From Gnetum montanum (lineage: Eukaryota > Streptophyta > Gnetopsida > Gnetales > Gnetaceae), in contig MNCI01024142.1 of NCBI GenBank assembly GCA_015680685.1, positions 20,948-84,947 of the forward strand: a stretch of DNA of 64,000 bases. Direction: 5' to 3'. Position numbers and translations under genes: made by a program. This document shows, one piece after another, positions 10,425 through 22,690 of this stretch (positions are counted from its first letter, which is position 1; each line of letters begins with the position of its first letter). The notes beneath the pieces were generated by a model. The model made no database searches, was not told the DNA's origin, and saw only the letters and a list, made by a program, of their open reading frames with translations.

Positions 10425-11554
10425 TGATGAGTGACGAGGTACCCCTATGCCCAACCATACAAATCACAAGAATTCATGCATGATTTAGTGGAATTCCATG
10501 AACTTTGTAGTTTCCAATGTGCTAGTCTTCTAGAAGTGAATCTTTGCCTTAAGGTCAATCATTGTCTTCCTAATTACACTTGTGACATACACTGGTATGG
10601 TGAAGTGAGGCCTCTGATTTTCATTATTTTATATTTTATGGTTTTAGTTCTTAAAGAGGAATAAAGTAGTTATACTAACTAATTTAATTTAACTAATTAA
10701 CTAATGTCTAACTAGTCCTAACATATGCATCTAGTTCCACTTTTCATACATGTCCTGAACCCATGTATCCACTGTTAGGTGACCAAGCACTACGTTACTA
10801 GCTGTATTAAGCGATAACACTACTAGGATTACCAAGCGAATTCATGTTGCACTCGAAGTAGTCATACTTATGTGTTCAATTTATCTAGCTTAATTACCTT
10901 ATTAACTTAGTTACTGGAAACATTTAATAAATAATTAAAAGCATTAAATAAATAATTAAAAACATTAAATACATGAATAAAATATTTAATCTATCTAAAG
11001 TGTTGCAAGGTTTATTAGAAAGCTCATCTTTGTTACTGCACACACTGTTGTGCTCAAGTACAAATATGCTCGAATAAAGATCCATACATTCAATGACTCC
11101 TACTACAGGCACTTGGGAGGAAAATTCTAACTTTCAAATGGAAAAAATGCAAGAGCTTTGCTGCAACTACAATCTTTATTGTCATAAATGTGGCTGGTGG
11201 ATGCATATTTATAGCTAATTATAGACATTGCATCAATGGAACCAAATTAATGGATGATATGATGCATCAACTAGGCCTCATCAACAAGACCCAGATGACG
11301 AGGCTGCATTACCGATGCCTCATCGATGTACCTGACAAAACTATGACTCATCACCCATAAACATGGTTGTGAGCTCATATTTATAGTTTTTATTGTTGGG
11401 CTATGTCAATGGGGCCTCGTAGATGCAACAAATGCTACATTGACACAGCCTTGTTAACGAGGCAACAACATGTAGCCAGGGTCATGTCAACAAGGGCCCA
11501 TCGATGAGGCCATGTCAATAAGGATCCATCAACGTGATACTTTTACACTCATCA
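10425..11554 (-). repeat. Shared LTR: 5' LTR of B and 3' LTR of C, with duplicated U3
   Basis: Bounded by TGATGAGTGACGAGG on the left and ACACTCATCA on the right. A PBS adjoins its left side (element B) and a polypurine tract adjoins its right side (element C), so it belongs to two tandem minus-strand elements. At 1130 bp it is ~170 bp longer than the other LTRs. Two TATTTATA boxes (reverse TATAAATA) occur at 11206-11213 and 11378-11385, each followed to the right by its own CATCGA/CAACGAGG motif array. The first array ends in ACTCATCA at 11352, itself a perfect LTR terminus, so the extra part is a second, partial U3. Confidence 0.82.
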
Positions 11555-11774
11555 TACCCCCACGACTAAATGAAAACTCATCCTCAAGTTCCTTTAGAAA
11601 ATTGGAAAGGTATGAGATTATTGATTGACTCTTGACATAACAAAATGACATAACAAAACTAAATGTCCAAGTATATAAATCAACACATTACAAAAGTTGT
11701 GGTGTTCATGATTAAAATTGAACTCCATGACATGACTACTTGAAATTGGATAACATGTCCTCTCATGGCATGAA
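11555..11774 (-). pseudogene. Element C polypurine tract and ORF3 3' end, left of insertion D
   Basis: Starts with the inverted polypurine tract (plus strand TACCCCCACGACT). It continues with sequence colinear with E 46597-46825, including CTCATCCTCAAGTTCCTTTA and a GGCATGAAGGTGGTGG end. It is cut at 11774/11780 by element D, and the homology resumes at 31541. Confidence 0.85.
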
Positions 11775-11779
11775 GGTGG
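11775..11779 (+). repeat. Target-site duplication of element D, left copy
   Basis: GGTGG immediately before the LTR start TGGAACACC. The identical right copy is at 31541-31545. Confidence 0.9.
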
Positions 11780-13447
11780 TGGAACACCACCAAATTTAGG
11801 CTCCTGGGTCTCAACTACAAATTTGGCTAAGTGTTAAAACTTGGTAGATTTTACTATTAGGACTACACTTTAGAGCATAGTCAACGTAGTTAACATGGAC
11901 AGTGTAGATTTGCAAAATTTTCTTAGTGTTAACAGTAGCTGCAAGTTTTGTCTAAGTGTCTCAACCTATGCTCACCCTGTTAGGACTATGCTCTTAAGCA
12001 TAGTTAGCATAATCAACCTTGGAATGACCAGTTTTGCAAATTTTCCTAAGTGCCAAGCCAAAGGCTACTGAGCATGGTTGGGATAGATGAAATAGTTTGG
12101 AAGATTTTCTAACTCCCAAGCCTACGCTCCTAACTAGACTCTAGAGCATAGTTAGCATAGTATGCATGCACACATCATCTCTACCAATTTTCTAAGTTTT
12201 AGGGCTATGTTCACACATTGAGGACTACACTTTAGAGTGCAGTTAGTGTAGCTTGCACTAAGCATCATTTTCTAGCAAGATTTTCTTGACTCCTAGGGCT
12301 ACGCTCTAGAGGATAGTTAGCATAGTCTACTGGAATTGCCTCTAGAAGCCTCTAGAACTCAAAATTTGCTTGCATCTTAGCTCCAACATTCATTCAGTAA
12401 GCAAGATTAGCAAGTTTTGTCTATTTTGCACCCCCATATGCCCCTAAATTGTACCTACACTTGACATTACACGAGAGAGTGGGCATCATAGTCCTGGAGA
12501 GTAGTCTTCAAATTACACTATTTTTCATTATTGTTAGGTACATTGTAGTTTTTTCAGTACTAACACATGCACTCTTGATAGCATAGTCACAATATGGTAG
12601 TCTCACAAGGTCCATTAGAGCACATTAGCAGAACACCATTTTGCTTCAATGGGAGTGTATTTGGGGTTAGCGTAGTCGCAACTATCCCTTTGCCACATGA
12701 TGTACAATTCACAATTCATGCTAACCATAGCCCTATAAATACCCCTATGCTTCACATTTTATGGGTTAGCATTTTTATTTAGCAATTGAAATTTTGCATT
12801 GGCACTCTTACACCTGAGCACCCTTCACATCTTGACAAACTTTGAAACACCACTAAACACCATTGCACATCACTACGACACCGTTGTACATCACTGAGTG
12901 CACCGCAAGCCACCGCAACTTGCAAGACACTACAACAGCTAATCCAGCAAGCTCAGACTCCACAATAGATGTCAATTCTTCATAACCAGACACCCTGAGA
13001 CTGTGACTATGCTCACCTACTATGCCTGTTGTACACCACATACCTCCAAAAGTTTCCTTTGCAATTGACTATACTCCCCCCATTTGGGGCAGTGCCTTTC
13101 TCTCTTGCTCACATTCTATGCATTTTTTGCATTTTTTCTTACATTTTAGCATTCTACTTGCACTTTGCACCATTCAAGTACATATTCATGCATTTGCATC
13201 CTTGTTATCACATCCAAAATGTTTTCTACACTCACACCTGCAGACATTACGGACATCATTAAACATCGCATTCCCCTTAACTTCTATTTTTTTGTAACAC
13301 CCATAAGTCCTAGATCGATTGACAAGACCGTTCTAGGCATCCCACCTTCATTTTCTAACAGGCCCTCATGAAGAAGTGGTGTCAAGACTATGCGACTGTG
13401 AACCACTTGGTGTCATGTTCCAACCTCCAACGTTTTTGGTCACTACA
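11780..13447 (+). repeat. Element D 5' LTR
   Basis: 1668 bp, from TGGAACACC to GGTCACTACA. The U3 contains at least five degenerate repeats built on the palindromic core CTAGAGCATAG followed by TTAGCATAG (near 11875, 11990, 12145, 12230 and 12305). The TATA box TATAAATA lies in AGCCCTATAAATACCCC at 12734-12741. It aligns end to end with the 3' LTR, but with many differences and with the right-hand copy start changed from TGG to TAA. Confidence 0.88.
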
Positions 13448-13903
13448 GTTTTCTGGCACTAGAAAGAGGGCCTTCACCATTTCCTTCTTCGCCCACCCCT
13501 TGGTTCTTACCCTACGTGCTCTCCACACTATTCATGTAGACTAGACCCCATTGTTAGTTCCCCTGGAACCTTGCTAAATAACACCAAAGCGCATAACTTG
13601 CACTAAACCAATTTCTGGGTTCTCAATAGAGCATAGCTAGCTCTAGCATAGTGAACGTAGTAAGATCTAAGAGTAGTCCCAGAGTTAGCATCGTTTTCTT
13701 TCAATAATTTACAATTAGTCATTTTTCTACATTCTTACACTTAGCCATTTTCTTGCATTTTTACAATTAGTTGTTTTCTCATTAATTGCATACTTAGTTT
13801 TTTCACTGCATTTTTACACTTAGCCATTTTCTCAACAATTGCATACTTAGTTGTTTTTCTCTCTATTTTACATAAGTAACCCCCTTGCATTTCCCTTCAC
13901 ATC
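13448..13903 (+). other. Element D leader with primer-binding site
   Basis: Just after the LTR, TTTTCTGGCACTAGAAAGAG carries a TGGC-type primer-binding site at 13454 onward (the tRNA is not assigned; a CpG appears lost). The rest is noncoding, with repeats of the type CTTAGCCATTTTCTTGCATTT at 13700-13870. Confidence 0.6.
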
Positions 13904-16010
13904 ATGAATCCTAAACAACCTTTGACCTTCGCTCTGAGTGCAGTTGTTATCTAGCTCATTCAACAAGAAATATGGATTGACCTTCCTAGGGTTTGTGGCC
14001 CCATCCTGGCATAGAGGCAATCTCTTAGGTAGCACAACCTACCTCCCAAGGTCATAGTGCTTAATGATGAGAAATATAACTTCGTTTGCATGAAACTCCA
14101 AGTAGGTTTGCCCTTAGAATGCTAAGAAATGAAGGCTAAAGATAGTTATGAGATCAGGTATCATAATAGGAGGGAATGACTCCCTTTTGATTTTGACTTT
14201 GTCCTACTCATAGAAGATTACCAATGGATGCTAGATAACCTTGTCCATAGCATGGGCCATGAGGCAGGGATGGACTATGAGGAGCCCCTTCAGGAGAAGT
14301 TGGATGAGCTTGGGCTCAATCTAATCATGAGAACTTATTCCATGCCTCATTCTAGTGGATAGCTTCTACATTTTTTCCTTTGTAGTCTTGTAGCCTGGTG
14401 TTGTCACCCAAGTCAACACCTATGGTGGCAACCCACTAGATGCTGTAGACACACTAGGATGCTACTCCATCTTTTAGTCTTCCCTTTAGTGTGCCTTTCA
14501 CCATCCCTTCACAACCTTCATAACATGTTGAACCTATCTAGCTTGTTTAGGTTATCTAACCTTCTATAGTAGTAGCTATTGTGCCTACATAACCCTACGT
14601 GCACATCATGAATGTTCCTCCCCCGTCGTACACAACTTAGACATCATTTGTCCCACCTATCATGTCAACACCCCTTATGATGGCCTAGCCCAGAAACCAA
14701 TAGTGTGGCTCGAGTGTTGTGTCCATGGCACAACCGATGCAACAGGCATCACGTGTGGTGAGACAACCTTGAGTCGAGTCGTGGGTCATCCAACAACCAT
14801 AGCGGGTAGCACAACCCATGCAATCCACCACTGCAACCATAATTGGCTTGGATCAAGCATTCCAACTGATCCAAAGCCTCATCAAAGAGGTCAAGTAGCT
14901 TAAGGTTTCCTCCTTAGAGACCATCCATGTGATGGACTTTTACCAAGACAATCCAATTAGTCATGTAGTTCCACCACTAGCATTATCCATGGGGGTCCAC
15001 TCCCACAATTCACTAAATATAATGATGAAGGGGACCCTAACGCCCATCTAGTGACCTTCTGGTTAGAATGCCTCCTACTCCAAGCACGGCCAAATGCCAT
15101 CATTCATGTGTTTGCCATGTCCCTGACTAGCAAGGCACTAGATTGGCACCATGCTCTCCCTAGGGCCTCCATCATTCTTTGGAGGAATTGCTTACCTAAT
15201 TCGTCACTCACTTCAAGTATAACTTGAAACCTAAGGTGACCCTAGATCAGCTGATGTAAGTAAAGTAGGGCCACTTAGAGCTCGTATTCAGTGATGAAGT
15301 GCATCGCTCAACGAGATCCATGAGCCTATCATAGAGACACACCTAATGGCCATCTTCAAAGACATAGTGAATGACTTCATCAAGTCAATGTTATACCACC
15401 TTGCCCCATAATCCTTGAGCCAAGTATTCACTTAAACCAAGAGCATTCAGGATGCGGTGGAGGCCAACAAGGATCTAGCCCACTTAGCCTGCAAAAACCT
15501 ACATGTAAACAAGAAGAAAGACAATGACAAATCCAAGCAAGCAACTACAACTATTATAACAGTGGCCCACGAGGCTAAGATAGCCAACACCAAATCAACA
15601 ACCAAGCCACCTAAGGCTCCAGCTAACAATAACAAGTAGCTAGCCCTAGCCTAGTGGCAAACTACTAGTCCACATCATTGATGGTCATGGCACCAGCTAC
15701 AATAAGGCCTAACTTTGAGCACAAGGATGGCTCAAAGTATACACTATTTCCCATCAAGAAATCAGAGCTATTAGACCAACTGCTTAATGCTAGATGCATC
15801 CAGTACAAGCAAATATTCAAGGATGCTCACAAGTGACATGACCAATACTGTGAGCTCCTCAAAAATCCTTCAGTTGCCCAGCCTAACAAGCCCCTGGTTC
15901 CTAAGTATTTTAAATTTGATTGATTTTGCCAATATCACCAATTGCAAGGTTATGACACAGATTTTTGCATGGCTTTGATTAATGACATTCAATGCATGAT
16001 TGACAAGGGT
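13904..16010 (+). pseudogene. gag: Element D gag
   Basis: The ATG at 13904 opens MNPKQPLTFALS. A retrotransposon-gag capsid domain is visible at ~14970-15480: LPQFTKYNDEGDPNAHLVTF, AMSLTSKALDWHHALP and a W-rich stretch. Near 15900-16000, FCQYHQLQGYDTDFCMALIN followed by IDKGEL is the Cys/His motif at the Gag C-terminus typical of Tat elements. Many stops and frame changes are present. Gag would assemble the virus-like particle. Confidence 0.75.
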
Positions 16011-16790
16011 GAGTTGGTCCTTGATGCTACTAACTCAGTGCATTCCTAGAACCAATCAATGGGGGTCTACAAGGACCTTCTCAATGCAAGTGGTGTAGGG
16101 TACATCATCAATGCCATTAGTGTTGATGACGATGTAGAACTAGCATAGGAGCCATTTGTGGTTTGTGTGCCCTTTGGTAGCACTGGGGCCTCCTTGACAT
16201 CAACCAACTTAAGGATCCATTTTTTCATCTGAGCATTAGCTTGAATGCCCATAACATCCTTTGTGGTCAGGGCCTTGCAACACGTTACAATTGCAACAAC
16301 CCAAACACCCTTCATCGTAAGGGTGCCGCAACATGCAAACTCCTCACCTGTTGAGACTTCGATGATGGGCAATACATCAGCCCCTACTTGCTCATGACTC
16401 CATCTTATAAGCAATTCCAACAAACAAACGAGATGACAAATTGAGAGGCCTAATGAGCACCTTGTTGATCAAATGCTTAGGAAACACTAAGAAAAAAGGG
16501 CATTAAGCCCACCAAAGCTTATCCTCTTTTCTTCCATCCTAATGGGCCAACTAACTGAGGAGGCCACAACAATAAGCAAACAACAATAGAGAATTAACGC
16601 TCCAACAACTAGTAACCCATAATGAAGCATTGAGGCTCTAGCAACTAGTAACCCACAATGCAGCACTGAAGCTTTAAAGCAAACAAAATAGTAAGGCCCA
16701 AATCCCCTCCATGAGAGATTCATCTCTTAGGGCATATGGAAGAGATGAAGGCCATTAAAAACAAGGTAGTAGATAGCAAAAAGGATTTCC
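16011..16790 (+). other. Element D gag-protease linker, decayed
   Basis: Translates in pieces to a low-complexity Asn/Gln/Ser/Thr-rich linker. No domain can be recognised. The minus-strand ORFs here are shadows. Confidence 0.5.
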
Positions 16791-17710
16791 TTGATGCATT
16801 GGCATAGGTCAAGTAGGCTTTGAAACAAAAAAATACAATGTTGAGCTTGTATGACCTAGTAATGACTTCCTCCACCCATCATGAAGTGTTCGTGCACATG
16901 TTGACTTCCATTTCTATCACGAAGGATATCGCAGTAGACAAATAGTCTATTCATGTTGTGATGTTGCCTCCTTCTTAGTAGGAGTTAAGTTCAATGCCCT
17001 TGGCATTTCATGATGAGGTTATTAAGGTGGACCCTAAGAAGGGTCAAGTCATTACCACACTTATTCTTATCATAATCTGCATGGGGGAATGCAAAATCTA
17101 CAGGGTTCATGTCAATGATAGGGTGACAACCAATGTCATCCCATACATGGTCGTTGACAAGCTTGATCATGCTAATCAAATTCAACCAATGAAGACAACC
17201 TACCTGAAGTCCTTCAATGGGTCACATGTTGTCGTAAGGGGAACTATCATAGTAGCCTTTGTGGCAAGGGAGCAATTCCCCATCATAATAGAATTCATAG
17301 TGGTTGAGGAGATGCCAAGTTTTAACCTAATCTTGGGTAGGCCTTGGTTGGCCTAGTTGTGGGTTATCTCCTCCCCAATCCATCAAGAGATCAACCTTCC
17401 ATACAAAGGTGGAGAGGTTATCATACATGGTGACAACGTAGCCCCTTTGACCATTAGCAACATCGATGCTAAATAGGGGTTAGAGGTGGACTTCCCCAAT
17501 GACATGTCTCCCACGAAAGACAAAGGTAGAAAATGTGAAGCAGACCAACTTGAAGAGCCAACAGAAGTCCTTGATCCTTTGGAAGATGCTTTGTGGGTAG
17601 AATTGCCCTTCGACATAGCTGACGAAGGTCAGGGTGAGTACCAAATCATACCCTCTAGGCCTTACGGACCACCTAACCCCCACCAGATTAGGAAAAAACT
17701 ATGCAACTAA
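16791..17710 (+). pseudogene. pol: Element D aspartic protease
   Basis: An open stretch at 16994-17356 and its continuation contain IYRVHVNDRVTTNVIPYMVV, the position of the DGGSS/DGAS active site in Tat proteases. Here it reads NDRVT, so the catalytic triad is lost. FNLILGRPWLA (17320-17355) is the conserved C-terminal ILGRPWL motif. A tail rich in Asp/Glu continues to a stop at 17708-17710. Confidence 0.8.
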
Positions 17711-18473
17711 GGTATTCGCTTAGTCCAGTAGGTGCTAAGTCCTTGGTTGCCCCATTTTTGCATGCTTTGTTTGTTTGCATTTTAATTACATTTTATGTTA
17801 ACTTGATTATTAGCATTTTTTGCATTGTTTATTTTACATGTGTTCATTTCTTCTGCTTTTGCATTTTTGCTAAGTTTACATTTCACTTAATTACTTTTTG
17901 GCAGTTAGTTTACATATAAAAAATAGCAAAATGTATAAAAAATCGTAAAATTCAAAAATTACAAAATTTCACAGCTTGCCAAGGCCTAAAACTAGCAATC
18001 TTTCTTTCCTTAATACATGGCCCGAAATAGCTTAAAACTACTAACACAGCCTTCCATGGCCTTAAACTGGCATCTTGTGGCCTAGAATGGCCCAAAACTA
18101 CTAAGCATGGCTTGCTACAACCCTAAATTGACATCGCAAGGCCCGTCATGGCCTAAAATTGGTAAAGCCTTTTTCATTACCACATGGCTTGAAATAGCCT
18201 TAAACTATCATTAGGGCCCAAAATGGCCTAAAACTATCAAAATCTTGTCTACACATGTGGCTTGAAATCGCCTAAAACTAGCAATTGTTATAGCCTAATC
18301 ATATCAACACATCGCATTATTAACATCAAACATAGCAAACAAATGCATAAGTATGCTCATCATATACTCCATGTAGCAAAAATCCACATCATCTCATAAA
18401 AATAGTACATGTCATCCATATTACACAACAAAAATACAAAAATGGCCAATGATAGGGCTACATTAAGGTTTGT
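17711..18473. repeat. AT-rich stretch with degenerate CCTAAAACTAGCA repeats
   Basis: 17711-17950 is T-rich and noncoding. From 17960 to 18300 the words GGCC(T/C)AAAACTA and TGGCCTAAAACTAGCAA recur roughly every 50-70 bp with substitutions. Related TTAAACTAGCA words recur at 24010-24150 and in the 30-bp array at 27838, so this is a dispersed motif of element D. Confidence 0.65.
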
Positions 18474-21400
18474 TCAACTAGTAGTGCTAGCTGGGGGTGG
18501 ATGCTCCTCTTCTCCATCATGCCGCTGGGACTTGTAGCATCGTTTAGTACTTGTCAATAGCAACAAAAAAAAACATAAAACTATAAACAAATGTATAATA
18601 TACACCTAACAAGAAAAACCATTAAAAAGTAACATAAAGAATTGACCTATGAGGGTCCCGTGTTGGCCATGTTTGGAGGTATTCTATCAAGGCTCTCCTC
18701 CAAACATCGGAGGATCTCGACCTCTAATAACCATGTCTAGTCTTCTTGACTAAAGTCAACACCTGCAAGGGTCTTGTCTTCATCCACGGTGGTCCATGTG
18801 GATAGTTGCATAGAGAAGGTGATAGACAAAGTCTCCCTTGAAGGCATGGAAATCTCCCACTCTGGAGAACCACTAACCACTATGTGCTAAGCGAATATGT
18901 TAAAAGCCCAACTCTCGCTAATCACCTTGATGAACAACTCAAAACGATCTTTGATGGACTCTTTTTTGAGTTACTATAGATATGTGTCTCACTCATGCTT
19001 ATAGTGGTGCTTTTGGTCCTTCTATATGTGTCCCCACTTGTACACCTTAGCACTGAAAATTTTCCACTCCTGGCCCTTTGAAGCAAGCAAATCTATCTGT
19101 AGCCTTTGCTCGATGATCTTCTATGTAGCCTCATTCTTGCCTCAGATTGTCGACCAGTACCTAGCATAATCAATCTCTACGGTCTGCCAAGTACTATCTC
19201 CCTATGCTTGAGTTAATAAGAAATCATATTGAGACTGGATGTCCCCAATCTTCGTGTTCTAGCTTGCCACTATCTCCTAAAGCTTGTGCACATGTTTTCA
19301 TAGGTGCTTTTTTAAGTGCCTGCAAGTCCATAATGCTTTCACACTAAAAAGTGTGTGCTTGATAACTGCCTTGTACACATGGCAAGGCTCTTTCTCCACT
19401 TCATGAGGGTAATCAGGGGCAACATCCATCTTAGCCACCTAGTTTAGATCCCAGCAGAGCTTAAAACTTGTTGGCATGCAACAAGAAAATCAACATTATT
19501 CACAAACTAAGCATAAAATTGGTAAAGCAACATGATCAAAAATAACAACATGCATATCGAGCTCGAGATCCACCTACTGTATGCAATCCACCATGTCTTC
19601 AACTATGCCTTTCATGAAGGTGAATTTATTCAATGTCTCCACCCACGGCTTCATGCAGTGGGCAGGCGCAAGTGGTGGATCGCTAGCAAGAACATCCAAG
19701 GCTAATATTCAACATAGCAACAACTAAATAGCCAAATATGTAAGAGGGAAAGAGAAAAAACAAATGGTAACTTAAAATGCTTACCAAGTAAGCCCTCGAG
19801 CATTAGTGCAAGGGGATCTCTTAGGTGCACGCTATCAAAGAGGCTGGAAAAATCACCCTCATTAGGGTGGAATAGCCCCTTTACATTAAACTACTAAAAT
19901 TTGTTTGTAGTGTCGTGCAACTCCTCTCAGTTTGCCTCCTCCTCTTCAACTTGAGGAGGGGCCATATTTGCTACTGTTGTTGCCACTGCTTCAGTAGCCC
20001 TCTCACCTAACTCATAAACATAGCATAATATCATTAGCATAACATATCAAGAAAACATAAAAATTATAAACATAGAAAATTTAAAAACAAATGCATTTAC
20101 ACATAAACTAACCTACAACATTTGCACACAAGGTGGATATCTTGAGGAAAATTTTCTTGGTGCCTATCTATCCAACCATAGGGGTAGCCTCCTCTGGTGG
20201 GTGTGACCTCTTGATTTTTACCTTGGATGACTCCACCATCTCTGTAATGTAATGGTTGGCCTTATTTACATCCCTAATAATGGTTGAGGAACATTTTCCT
20301 ACACTATTATCGGAATAATGTGACCATGACTATCCCAGATGGGCTTTGGTTGTAATTGAGTACAACTCATCGATCACCTATGGAGGGGTCCTATGTGCAA
20401 GTGGTTGTGAATAAGTGCCTAACCCAAGGCTTGAATAGCTACTCCCAATCCTACACTATCCATTTCCCACTATCTCAGACCACTAGGAACTCCGCAAACC
20501 TTCACAAATACATTGCGAAGAATGTGAAGTGTGCATGAGACCTGACTTGGAGGGTGTAGCAAAGTTTAGTGAACTTAGCTTATAGTTTGGTAGTGAGAAA
20601 GGAGGCCCACTTAAACCTCATACCCTCCTCTAGTACCTCCCTCATCACTTACACCTACTCTAGCCTAAGGATTTTTCGTTAGGAAAACAGCTTCAAAAAG
20701 GCATAGGCATGAAAAAGAGGGTAGAGTTCCTAGACCTTAAGCATCCACATGGCTCTAACCATGATGCCTTTGTGAGATTGAGTGGTTCCTAACCACTCCT
20801 CAATCTCTCCTTTGTGATCCACCTCTCTGCTAGCCTTGTCAATGACCAACAGGCCCTCAAAGGAAAGGCCAAAGAGATCAGAAAAGAAAGCATCATTGGG
20901 GTCCAAGACTACCTTCACTCTGTGCATGCAGGTGACAAAATAGTGGGCATTGCTGCTGAAGGAGTCTATAATGGTAACCATCTCAACCACTAAAATTCTT
21001 GGGCTAAGGGCCAAGAAAAGGTTCATCAACCAAGCATGTGTGAGCTAACTGGTCAACACCTCTAAGGCCCAATGGTACAACCAATGTTATGCCCCCTCTA
21101 CATCATTGTATTTCATTATGAGGGTAGCCTCACTATGGTTTATGGTGACCACCGTCACCTCTCCTGAAGTAACTACAATTGTAACATAGGAAAAATAATA
21201 ATAACATTATGCAAGGGTAAATCGATGAGTGCATCTGAGCAAGCTTAAAAGCCAAAAAAAAAGTGCTTACATAGAAAAAAATGGTGTGCATGGCAGAGGT
21301 GGTGGTGCAACCAGCTCCTCAAAGTTGGAAACAGCACTAGCCCACCCATTGTTAAGCCAATCGAAGGCCCTACATTGTTAAAACACCTTTGGGTACTAGG

Positions 21401-22130
21401 TGGAGTATTTCTTCAAATCCTCTCCCGCTTGCTCAAGTGTAGCCTCCTAAAAGTTTGGATTAGAGGAGAACACCTCTAGGAAGGTGCGAGTCAAAGCAAG
21501 AGCCTCTGGCTCATCATGGAGTCCTTGATCATCAACTTTAAATATAGCATCAAGCATGAGCAATCAACAATTAGCAAACTTAGCATGGGCCAATAATAAG
21601 AAACATAATGTAAAATCATAGGAGCACTTACCCACTAGCATAATATACGATTCTAGATGGGTTCTGGAACATGGTATGCATGCATAGAGCAATAAAGAGG
21701 GTGTTTCTCCTACTATAATAGGAAAATTCTAGCATCCCCTAGATCTTGGATAGGGGATGAGAGCCTTTCGGGCCTCACCTTGAACCACCTGCTTTGTCAT
21801 CACCGATTGTGGGCTCATCAAACATAAACCTCAGTATGCCTCAATTGGCCTCAGGTAGCAATGTCTTGGTGATGGTGGCCACAACCTCTGCTACTAAGTG
21901 TGACTAGATAATTACACTGAAGTGCTATAGCAGGAATACTAGGAACTCAAATGTCCCTAGCCGAAACCATATTGCCTAATGAGCCAACTTCATATCCAGT
22001 GTAGGCATGTTCGACATAGGCTTGCTCATGTAGCAAAGGATGCCGACAAGCTCCACGATGACCAAGATTGGCTTTAGCTACTCCTTGCGATCATGCAAAT
22101 GAAACACAGTGTTAGTATGCAATAGATGCA
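18474..22130 (-). pseudogene. Antisense multi-exon gene inside element D, unknown product
   Basis: The minus strand has coding blocks separated by short AT-rich introns with GT-AG borders. Exons (approximate): ~22080-21632, 21535-21271, 21172-20113, 20006-19785, 19701-19578, 19438-18647 and 18549-18474. Donors include GGG|GTAAGT-type (21631), AT|GTAAGC (21270), TTG|GTAAGC (19784) and AG|GTCAAT (18646). Acceptors include AATTGTAG (21173) and AATATTAG (19702). TACTAAC, a good branch-point word, lies ~30 bp before the first exon block. Recognisable stretches include FDEPTIGDDKAGG, DPNDAFFSDLFGLSFEGLLV, HPNEGDFSSLFDSVHLRDPL and the C-terminus EEEHPPPASTTS ending at a TGA (18474-18476). Each exon carries about 0-8 stops. 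I do not recognise the family. Tat elements are known to carry extra antisense ORFs, but usually outside the gag-pol interval. Confidence 0.6.
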
Positions 22131-22439
22131 TTTTGGAAAAATAAATATATACACTAATTTACACTAGAAATATTTAACATGATGTAGCATGACTTAACAA
22201 GAAAAAATATCCTAGGGCCCCTTGGGCCCCATGAATATAGGATGTTAACGTACATGTTTGATGCGCATGGTACTCATAGGGTACATCATGTTAACATAGA
22301 ATTAGCATTTTGTTTCATAAGTGTGCATGTCTTACATTGTCTGTGTTTGCATGTTCTAGTAGTTTGGCACTATTTCAGTTTGCAAGGTTGGCATTATCGT
22401 AGTTTTTAGCATTGTTTACATTTAACAAAATTTTTCAAA
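22131..22439. other. Noncoding stretch on the 5' side of the antisense gene
   Basis: AT-rich. It contains, on the minus strand, a TATATATTTA word (22145-22155) and a GGGCCCCTTGGGGCCC-like inverted repeat near 22215-22232. No ORF of note. Confidence 0.45.
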
Positions 22440-22690
22440 TTTTTTCTAACTTCAAGCAACGTAGTTCAAAGAGCCTCAAAAAGAAATTCTAAATCTGGGC
22501 TATCTTCGAGAGCGTAGTCCAAAAATGCAAAAAAATTTCTAACTATCAACTACACTCCCAGAGACTTCAAAAAATTCAAAAAAAATATAACTACTAGCTA
22601 CTCTTCTAGGAAGTGTAACCTTGAATTTTCACAAAACAATTCAACTACTTGCTATGCTCCTAGAGCATAGCCTCCAAAAAATTCAAAATC
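22440..22690. repeat. U3-like array in element D interior
   Basis: Four to five units of ~55-60 bp combine a palindromic core (GCTATGCTCCTAGAGCATAGC at its best, 22640-22660; CTATCTTCGAGAGCGTAG near 22500) with an AAAAAATTCAAAAAAA spacer. The core is the same CTAGAGCATAG word that is repeated in the U3 of both D LTRs. It lies on the 5' side of the antisense gene. Confidence 0.6.

Noticed and set aside
12594-12782. Small ORFs within the D LTRs (also 13022-13371 and 31115-31488)
   Set aside because: They coincide in both LTRs because the LTRs are repeats; low complexity and no domain.
18474-22130. Interpreting the antisense coding blocks as a separate nested retrotransposon
   Set aside because: No LTRs, terminal repeats, RT or integrase motifs and no target duplication were found around them; the blocks have intron-like borders instead.
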